From Marinobacter zhanjiangensis (GTDB lineage: Bacteria; Pseudomonadota; Gammaproteobacteria; Pseudomonadales; Oleiphilaceae), in the NCBI RefSeq assembly GCF_014651935.1, contig NZ_BMXV01000005.1, positions 310,001-374,000 on the forward strand: a stretch of 64,000 nucleotides of DNA. The letters run 5' to 3'. Shown here one piece after another: positions 63,864 through 64,000 of the stretch; positions within the stretch are counted from its first letter, which is position 1; every line of letters starts with the position of its first letter. The position numbers and the translations under genes are program-made. The notes below the pieces were generated by a model. It worked only from the letters and a program-made list of their open reading frames with translations, was not told where the DNA came from and did not search any database.

Positions 63864-64000
63864 GTGACGCGGACGCATCCATTTCAGGCCGCCATTTTTG
63901 ACATGGACGGTGTGCTGACCCGCACCGCCGACCTGCACATGCAGGCCTGGAAACAGGTGTTTGACGACTACCTGAGTAGTGAGAGTAACCAGCACCCCTT
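63864..64000 (+). CDS. HAD-family beta-phosphoglucomutase-like protein, N-terminal part, cut by window edge
   Basis: A frame from GTG 63864 runs open to the window end. AGGAGG at 63849-63854 is 9 nt before it. The start reads MTRTHPFQAAIFDMDGVLTRTADLHMQAW-like, i.e. the HAD motif I DMDGVLT with nucleophile Asp followed by a HxxAW-type helix, as in beta-phosphoglucomutases. Beginning 27 bp after the GH65 stop, it is the expected partner that converts beta-glucose-1-phosphate to glucose-6-phosphate. Only ~45 residues are visible, so a trehalose-phosphatase-like HAD role cannot be excluded. Confidence 0.8.
   Translation, partial: MTRTHPFQAAIFDMDGVLTRTADLHMQAWKQVFDDYLSSESNQHP

Overview
The window looks like a chromosomal segment of a high-G+C marine gammaproteobacterium close to Pseudomonas, with Marinobacter or a relative as the best guess. 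The support is gene order and families: map-glnD-dapC-(yffB)-dapD-dapE divergent from rpsB-tsf-pyrH-frr-uppS-cdsA-dxr-rseP-bamA-skp-lpxD-fabZ-lpxA-lpxB-rnhB, an MvaT-type nucleoid protein instead of H-NS, and a wbpM-type gene closing the O-antigen locus. The genus is an inference. No rRNA, tRNA or CRISPR array was found.

Layout. (1) 1-9.8 kb is the right end of an O-antigen or capsule locus. It has a partial SDR gene and an AT-rich glycosyltransferase-like gene, then fnlA-fnlB-fnlC-wbuB (UDP-L-FucNAc synthesis and transfer), then a 4-reductase-like SDR, a PglC-like initiating sugar-phosphate transferase and a WbpM-like 4,6-dehydratase. (2) 9.8-14.2 kb is accessory DNA: a palindromic repeat, a Phd/PIN toxin-antitoxin pair, a three-gene unit of unknown function, a DUF2283 gene, a decayed second copy of the wbpM 3' end, and a hipBA pair behind a dyad-symmetric operator candidate. 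(3) 14.2-22.6 kb holds cysH, cysC and an SLC13/RCK permease (sulfate assimilation), mvaT, a bifunctional GDP-mannose synthesis gene, an orphan ClpB-D1-like AAA+ protein with a small partner, slyX, and a membrane-anchored cold-shock-domain protein. (4) 22.7-30.5 kb, on the minus strand, is the lysine/diaminopimelate block with glnD and map. Its gaps carry a family of GC-rich palindromic repeats. (5) 30.9-46.0 kb, on the plus strand, is the conserved translation and envelope run from rpsB to rnhB. (6) 45.9-64.0 kb is a non-canonical block where dnaE would usually follow rnhB. It encodes central carbon enzymes (ROK sugar kinase, ApgM phosphoglycerate mutase, class I FBP aldolase, GAPDH, PEP synthase, D-2-hydroxyacid dehydrogenase, a GH65 glycoside phosphorylase and the start of a beta-phosphoglucomutase-like HAD protein). 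Mixed with these are stress-type genes: DUF72, an APH-like kinase, a PRPP-synthetase paralogue, an alpha/beta hydrolase, a phosphoribosyltransferase and an unusual P-type ATPase.

How it fits together. Region 1 supplies activated deoxy-aminosugars and lipid-linked glycan initiation, and manC in region 3 supplies GDP-mannose. Region 5 makes the lipid A, outer-membrane assembly and isoprenoid functions those glycans depend on. Region 6 could run alpha-glucoside phosphorolysis into glycolysis with lactate formation, or the reverse via PEP synthase. A near-consensus FNR/Anr box in its central divergent promoter suggests control by low oxygen.

Most useful unexplained items: the orphan AAA+ pair with a hairpin-rich leader, the three-gene unknown unit bracketed by wbpM sequence, a long hairpin just before pyrH, a 14-bp tandem repeat that contains the pyrH stop codon, P-type ATPase ion-site substitutions, and the organised stress/carbon block after rnhB.
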